Part shown: positions 58,393 to 64,000 of the stretch, piece after piece | How the letters are laid out: each line of letters begins with the position of its first letter | Numbering within the stretch: the stretch's first letter is position 1 | NCBI GenBank assembly: GCA_006176705.1 | Contig: QRFJ01006401.1 | Span: forward strand, 112,001 to 176,000 | Reading direction: 5' to 3' | DNA length: 64,000 nucleotides | DNA from: Cocos nucifera | Taxonomy: Eukaryota; Streptophyta; Magnoliopsida; Arecales; Arecaceae | Position numbers and translations under genes: made by a program | The notes under the pieces: generated by a model | The model's input: only the letters and a program-made list of their open reading frames with translations | Told to the model about the DNA's origin: nothing | Database searches by the model: none

Positions 58393-59453
58393 TCAGGCTA
58401 TGGAACACTCTGGAGGCAGGCCCTGGGGGAATCGCTTCTGATCAGTGCAGTAGTTGTAGATCATGTAGTTCTTCTGCACCCACCTCATCCTCTCTTGGCT
58501 CATGGAATCCAGATCCTGGTTCCACCAGTCAGCACTGTTAGATTTCCGTGAAGGACAATTGGAGGTACTGGAGGACCAAACGCAAGCATCAGCATTGAAA
58601 TTTCGGTAGGAGGCCGTGAAGGGGGCTTTGGTCCAGTCCGTCTTGATGCGGCCACCCTGCGTCGCCCAGTCATCAGCATTCCAGAGGCTGGAGTAGATCC
58701 TCATGGGTTGGTTCTTTGGAAATGCAACACCCCTAGACTCCATATTCTTGAAGTCTCTGATCGGTGTGCCATCAACCATGAAGCTGAAAGGATAAATAAA
58801 TCCAAGGTGAGCATCATTAATTTCAAATGTACGAGAGAATGCAAGATTTTGATTTTGTAAATAGATAGTACACGACTGTTTATTTACGTAGAATTTGAGA
58901 ACTCACATGATATGTTTTGGGTTCCAGAGGATGGAGTAGGTGTGGAAGTCCTTGGTGGGATCAAACCAGAGATGGAACTGCATCTCTCTGTTTCCCTTCC
59001 CCTGGGCGAACACATTGGTGTGGAGCGTGTAAGGGTCTCCACTGAGGTTTCCAAGGAACTCGAAGTCGATCTCATCATGGGTTGGTCCTTGCGATGATAA
59101 CTGCAAGGAGAAATAGAGCATAAAAAGCGGGGTTAGTTCTGCAATCAAAACGCAAAGGGGATGGATTAGATGCCTGGTGGCCGTAAAACGGGGCTTACAT
59201 AGTAGGCTGTGACGGTGCCGGCGGAGTTCCCAGGGACTAGTTTCAGCTGCATGTCGATCTTGCCGAAGAGATACTCGTTCGTGGACTGGAAGCCGGAGCC
59301 AGAGGCTTTGTCCAGGGAGAGGGTGAGGAGCTGCCCGTTGTCAAGGATCTTTGCGCGCCCATCACCCCAAGTGATCTGGAAGTCCTGGTAGAGGTTACCA
59401 GCGGAGGCACCGGCCATAAAGGAGCAAGCTAGCAGGAGAAGAATTAAAGCCAT
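58393..59453 (-). CDS. XTH: XTH copy D, chimeric xyloglucan endotransglucosylase/hydrolase
   Basis: Exons 59199-59453, 58907-59100 and 58393-58783 (255+194+391 nt) give 279 residues with intact splice borders. Exon 1 (signal peptide MALILLLLACSF, N-terminal domain) is identical in protein to copy B. Exon 3 is identical to copy C except Thr to Met at residue 244 (DSMSQE). Exon 2 carries HDEIDFEFLG with catalytic E95, D97 and E99 and the NLSG site; it has copy B's splice-proximal bases, but His where copy B has Gln in REMQF(H/Q)LW. The switch from C-like to B-like sequence is in intron 2 near 58880. The predicted enzyme activity is that of the family. Expression would follow the copy B promoter, because the upstream region is B-like. 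Confidence 0.92.
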
Positions 59454-59552
59454 GATGGCACTAGTAGAGGGGGTAGCTGCTGTCATGATTTTAGCAAGAG
59501 AGAGGATGGGAGTGTTGGTGGTGGAGGGAAGAAGACAGCAGGAGCTATTGCG

Positions 59553-59562
59553 TTTATATATA
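59553..59562 (-). promoter_or_regulatory. TATA box of XTH copy D
   Basis: Same TATATATAAA at the same distance (about 100 bp) from the ATG as in copy B. Confidence 0.7.
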
Positions 59563-59576
59563 CGCGAGAGGCGATG

Positions 59577-59815
59577 AGATAGGGGATGGAGGAAAGGGCT
59601 TGGATGGTTCTCCTCTCCATGCTGTGAGCTGGCAACAGATTGGCGACAGCGGTATACGAAGGTGGCTTGTTTTGATTAAAAGGTGGGCTCGAGACCGGTT
59701 TCGGATGGGTGGGGCGGTGTTTGCTGATGCACCAGTGGCCAATGGGTGCCTACGGGATCTTCCGCGTCAGATGGACGTGGATTTGGTGGTCAGTGGTCAC
59801 GGCTCGCGAGGTACC
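59577..59815 (-). repeat. XTH D promoter-proximal segment, repeat copy 1
   Basis: Corresponds to 26790-27055. It has lost 29 bp between GGGCTCGAGA and CCGGTTTCGG. It recurs at 60953-61215. Confidence 0.85.
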
Positions 59816-59817
59816 AA

Positions 59818-59864
59818 ACGTTCTCTCTTTCTATAACCGACTACGAATGAACGAGAGAGAACGT
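59818..59864. repeat. short stem-loop present in D, absent from B
   Basis: ACGTTCTCTCT at 59818-59828 pairs exactly with AGAGAGAACGT at 59854-59864 (11-bp stem). In copy B the corresponding place has a single ACGT. Confidence 0.75.
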
Positions 59865-59869
59865 GCATG

Positions 59870-60945
59870 TATCTTAATAATAATTTTTAAAAAATTTTCA
59901 TTAATATTTTTAATATTAAAAAAAAAATTAAAGCATTGATCATACTCTCATCATTTTCTTTTTTTTTTTTAAGCTTTTAGTGACTGCTCTTGTTATGAAA
60001 AAAATATCATTAAGATTGAAGAAGTTACTTCTACACTTCAATCAGATAGAAAAATCGAGCCTTAAGTTCAAGTGGCAACTTGACTTTGATAGTAACCAAA
60101 GATGATAGTGGCAGAGGTCGAAGAGGTAGACGATTCTAAGATAGGGTGATCCAAATTTAAGTCGAATGACTTATTAAATGCTCTCGGTTGATGAAGTAGG
60201 ACATTCAGTCAGGGATTGTCCATAGCTCCGAGATCAGATAAAGATTATTATGGCGGTGGTTCAAAGTAGCGAGACATATAAGATCAATGACGTATTTATG
60301 ATCTCAGATGAGGTATCTACTTTTTTCAGCAGTGAATTTTAGATTTGATATATTTGCATCATATTTGTTACAGAGAAGAACTATTTGACTCTCTAGAAAG
60401 AGCAGTGAGGATATTGTTTATTTGATGGATCAAGTTTTATGATCAAGGGTATTGAGATAGTCAGCTTACAGTCACATGATGGAGCAATGAGAAAATTAGA
60501 CGAGAAATTTTAAAAAAAATCTGATTTCACTGAAAGGACTGGATTCAAGCAGCTATAAATGAAGATTTGATGATTGAATACTGAAGGTTATTCATGGCAG
60601 TAGGATTATGACGAGTGAAAGAAAGTATGGAGAATATTATCTTTTGGCAGGAAGTTTAGTGCAAGATAGAGCTTCAAGTGCCAGTGGGAGTGTAATGTAA
60701 GTTTGAGCTTCAGGTACAAGTGAATTGGGCATGAAATGAAAGACTCGGAAGAATGACAGGCGATATCGCAAGATGAAGTTTCTATTACCATACGAGGTTA
60801 TCCTAAATAGGTCTTAGATATATGATGGAGATGGAATCAAATGATTTAGCTCGACTTCTATATTTATCTATTCATGAGTAGTCAGTTATTTATTTTAGGA
60901 CATGGAGGCGAGATCATTGATCCAAAAGCTCTTAAAAGATGATGT
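59870..60945 (+). pseudogene. decayed copia fragment upstream of XTH D
   Basis: Paralogue of 27090-28190, with the same zinc-knuckle-like and pre-integrase pieces and the same order; some small deletions (for example near 60050 and 60170). Confidence 0.65.
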
Positions 60946-60952
60946 GATGAGA

Positions 60953-61215
60953 TAGGGGATGGAGGAAAGGGCTTGGATGGCTTTCCTCTGCATGCTGTGG
61001 GCTGGTAATAGATTGACGACAGCGGTATACGAAGATGGCTTGTTTTGATTAAAAGATGGGCTCGAGACTTGAGGTCGAACCGGAGAAAGGTGAAGACCGG
61101 TTCCGGATGGATGGGGCGGGCTCCGGTGATGTACCCGGTGGCAAATGGGTGCCTACTGAAACTTCCGCGTCAAATAGACACGGACTTCGTGGTCACTGGT
61201 CACCATTGGCTACGG
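60953..61215 (-). repeat. XTH D promoter-proximal segment, repeat copy 2
   Basis: Corresponds to 28197-28460; nearly identical to it. Confidence 0.85.
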
Positions 61216-63197
61216 ACTCTTCCATGCTTATCCATCCCGGAAAGGGCAAAAAAATAAAATAAAAAGAACATCACGTGACATGGGGTGCAGGACTTTCCAG
61301 CTATGTTCGGTTTTCTTTCCAGCTATATTTTGGTTGTGGCTATTTTGTGTTGATTTGTATCCAGCTGTAGTTTGGCCGGGATACTTTGTGTCGATAATGG
61401 TTAAATGCACGGAGCACCAGGCCCGCTATAAAGGATCGAGGGACCGTGCAAAGCAGCTCTCGTGCACGTACGCGTGATGCTTTGACCCACAAAACATTGA
61501 CGGCTGCAGTTAGACTGCTTGCGTACGTGGCAGTACCATATGGGTATTTCCTGCTTACAAGAGCATTTTCATTTGTTTGAGGAGATGAGAACTTTTTAAA
61601 AAATAAAGATAAATTTATTATTTTATTTTTTTAATTTTTATTTAAAATAAATTTATTTTTTTTTTAAATATTTATTTTTTACTATTGTTGCTTGATTTAT
61701 TTAGATTTTGTTTTAGATCTTGGATGAGCATGTTTAATTTTTTTCATATTATTCTATATAGTATCAGAGGAAGGATGGAGTGTGATGAGGTACTGTGCAG
61801 CTTTGATTTGATTTTTTAGAGTATAATTTTTAAAACAATGAGTTGATTACCGATGGTTGTTATGTTTGTATATCGGTATGACTCTAAAACTTTCAGTAAA
61901 GTCAACTTTATTAACATCATCGTAACTGCTTTCACTACTACCACTTATCTCTTTAAGTTGACAATATTTGTTATCTAACTTGAAAGTCTTTGGTCAAAGC
62001 ATATTTGATGAAACGAGATTTATATCATATTTTAGAAATGTTAAAGATCATGTTAACAAATATTCTTAATAATAAGGTTGCAAGAAGTGAGTTAAATTAG
62101 AAATTTAGAATGATGATATGGATTATCTATGCGATGAAAGATAGAGAGAAGTATATCTCTATGTTCAAGATATATAGAAGTTTATAGCTATTGATTAAAG
62201 ATTTAATAAGATGTGACATTTCCAATAAAAGTTGTTTGAATAGTGGATCCTAGTTCCAAACTTACTGGATAATTCAAAAGAATATTAAAATTAGTTTTAA
62301 GATAAAGATTTAAAGTAGGGAGAGCTTGATAAATTAAAGACTGGATCAAGTTAGGAAGACTTAGACTATGGCAAGTTTGATTAGTTCAAAAATTAAATAA
62401 GTCCAAAAGAAAGTCCGAAACAAGATAAGCTTGATTAGATGGATAATGTATTAAGTTTAGAAAAGATCGTGATTGAAAATTAATTGATTTTGAAATTGCC
62501 CATGAAAAATCAAAGGATGCAATAGATGATCTGACCATAAAAATCTATATTTAGAAATCAAATCATATTAGAAAAGTCTCATGCTGATGGTATCCCAAAT
62601 ATAAATGCTTGTTTGAAAGATTTAGCCAATTATAAGGATGAAGAGCTAATTAATTTTAAAATAATTTGAAAAATCAAGCAACGAGAAAACATGCTTAGTG
62701 CAAATGACTCATATTAATTGTGCTTAAGTATTTAATAAGGCTTTTAGTGCTCCCACAAATTTTGAAGCTACTCTAAAATTTAAACTATTATGAGCTTTTA
62801 TTGATGAAGATTTGATTCTGTATGTAAGAGCTAACTATATTTAAATATATGGATCTACTGAACAAAAGCTATATGAATGCAATCAATGTTTTGCTACAGT
62901 TCTTCACTAACAATGGAATTTTTCAATCATTACCATGAATTTCACATTATAATTAGGCCAAATACTAGGGTTGAAAACATGAGTTTGTATACCTCAAAAA
63001 AAAAAAAAAGAAAAAGAATAAGTTTATACAACCAGTAAAAATCCAGATGTTCTACTTTAACATGGGTACAATGGGCAAAATGTAAGAATAAAAGTGGCAT
63101 GGATAATATCCATCCATATCCATTTGTATATCTGAATCAATGCAAAAATAGATAGAAATTTAAAGATTTTCTTAATATATGTATCCATATTCATATC
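61216..63197 (+). other. duplicated flank, B-type then 42-kb type
   Basis: 61216-61570 matches 28461-28820; a stretch corresponding to about 28825-29355 is absent; then 61575-62215 matches 29360-30015 and also 42395-43005; the rest to 63197 matches 43005-43942. A primer-binding-like TAGTATCAGAGGAAGG lies at about 61759. No gene recognised. Confidence 0.8.
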
Positions 63198-64000
63198 TAT
63201 TGGGAATAAATCCCGCTTCTGTCGAAGTCCAGTCTGATGCTTAGCCTAATACAACCGATAGTTATGGAAGAACTTCAACGGACGAGTCCTAGCCGAACTC
63301 CCCAGCGGTCGGATCTTTGATGAACTCCTTCAGCCGACCGAACTCCTCAACGGTCGAGCTCCAATCGAACTTCTCAGCGACCGAACTTCAGTCGGACACC
63401 CATGAGAGCCGGGCTCCCTCCGTACTCCTTCAGTTGGACTCCCACGAGAGCCGAACTCCCTCCACACTCCTCCAGTTGGATGCCCATGAGAGTCAAACTT
63501 CCTCCGCGCTCTTTCCGTCGGACTTCTACGAGAGCCAAACTTCCTCTGCGCTCCTCCAGTCGGACCCCTACAGAAGTCAAATTTTTGCCAAACTTCTTCT
63601 TCGATCGAACTCCTTCCGGATTGCTCCTATAAACGAACTTCTCCAAGGGTCAAACTCCTTCCAGACATCTCTTTCGGTCGAACTCTTTTCGGATGATCCC
63701 CTCCAGACGTATCCTCCTTACGAGTTTGAGCTCTCCTGAAATAGATATATGCCGAGGTTCTTCACCTATGGCTGTTAAACCTCGGCAGTATGGCCGTCAC
63801 TACCAGTCTGATGACACCTTTTTCTTCATAATAAATTTCATGCGGTCCATCATCAGACGATATGGCCATCACTATTAATGATACCACTCTCTCCATAACC
63901 AGCCCCATGCGACCCACGATCTGCCAGTATGGCTGTCACTATTCGTCTGATGATGCCTTTCTCTCCATACCGAATTTCATGCGGCCTCGAGCGGCCCACG
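63198..64000 (+). mobile_element. Tat 5' LTR, cut by the window end
   Basis: Starts TATTGGGAATAAATCCCGC after ATATC (63193-63197), the same target site as the element at 43943. It matches 43943 to about 44760 closely. Open frames 63317-63739 and others come from the CCGAACTCC-type internal repeats. Confidence 0.87.

Overview
The window is plant nuclear DNA: intron-containing genes with GT-AG splicing, nested LTR retrotransposons, a CACTA transposon and AT-rich, deamination-decayed intergenic sequence. The style of the repeats and of the xyloglucan endotransglucosylase/hydrolase (XTH) proteins suggests a monocot, possibly a palm, but this is inference and nothing in the window proves the species. 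The only credible host genes are four XTH copies, all on the minus strand: copy A (21999-23047, pseudogene), copy B (25601-26666), copy C (33188-34262) and copy D (58393-59453). B, C and D read as intact three-exon genes for secreted cell-wall enzymes of 283, 280 and 279 residues. The enzymes cut and rejoin xyloglucan in the wall.

Left part (1-21853) is a stack of nested elements. A minus-strand Ty1/copia element (5' LTR 12038-14862, PBS 12018-12036, protease 9738-10259, integrase about 3000-4136, RT and RNase H 1-1371) is split twice. A CACTA (En/Spm) transposon sits at 4140-9712 with a TAT target duplication. A solo Athila-like LTR sits at 1377-2984 with a 5-bp target duplication. The copia element itself lies inside the 3' internal repeats of a Tat-like Ty3/gypsy element (14863-21853, minus) whose 5' LTR ends about 145 bp from the ancestral stop of XTH copy A.

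Middle part (21999-36930) holds XTH A, B and C with short intergenic spacers, a decayed copia fragment between two copies of a promoter-proximal segment, LTR fragments and a MITE. From 36938 to 43942 there is a mosaic: Del/Tekay-like gypsy pol, a Tat 3' LTR with internal repeats, a piece of XTH intergenic DNA, a CACTA end fragment and a duplicated flank.

Right part: a complete but pol-deleted Tat element (43943-49641, TSD ATATC on both sides) carries a roughly 1.2-kb internal tandem array. It is followed by a copia LTR fragment, then an internally deleted Athila-like element (51195 to about 56715), then XTH copy D. D is a recombinant: its left part matches copy C and its right part and upstream flank match copy B. 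The sequence after it (about 61630-64000) repeats 42395 to about 44780, including the same Tat LTR at the same target site.

I found no evidence for a novel multi-gene system. The most interesting points are the chimeric XTH gene and the segmental duplication around it, the long inverted repeat and G-rich tract inside the CACTA element, and the deletion-derivative retrotransposons with their internal arrays.
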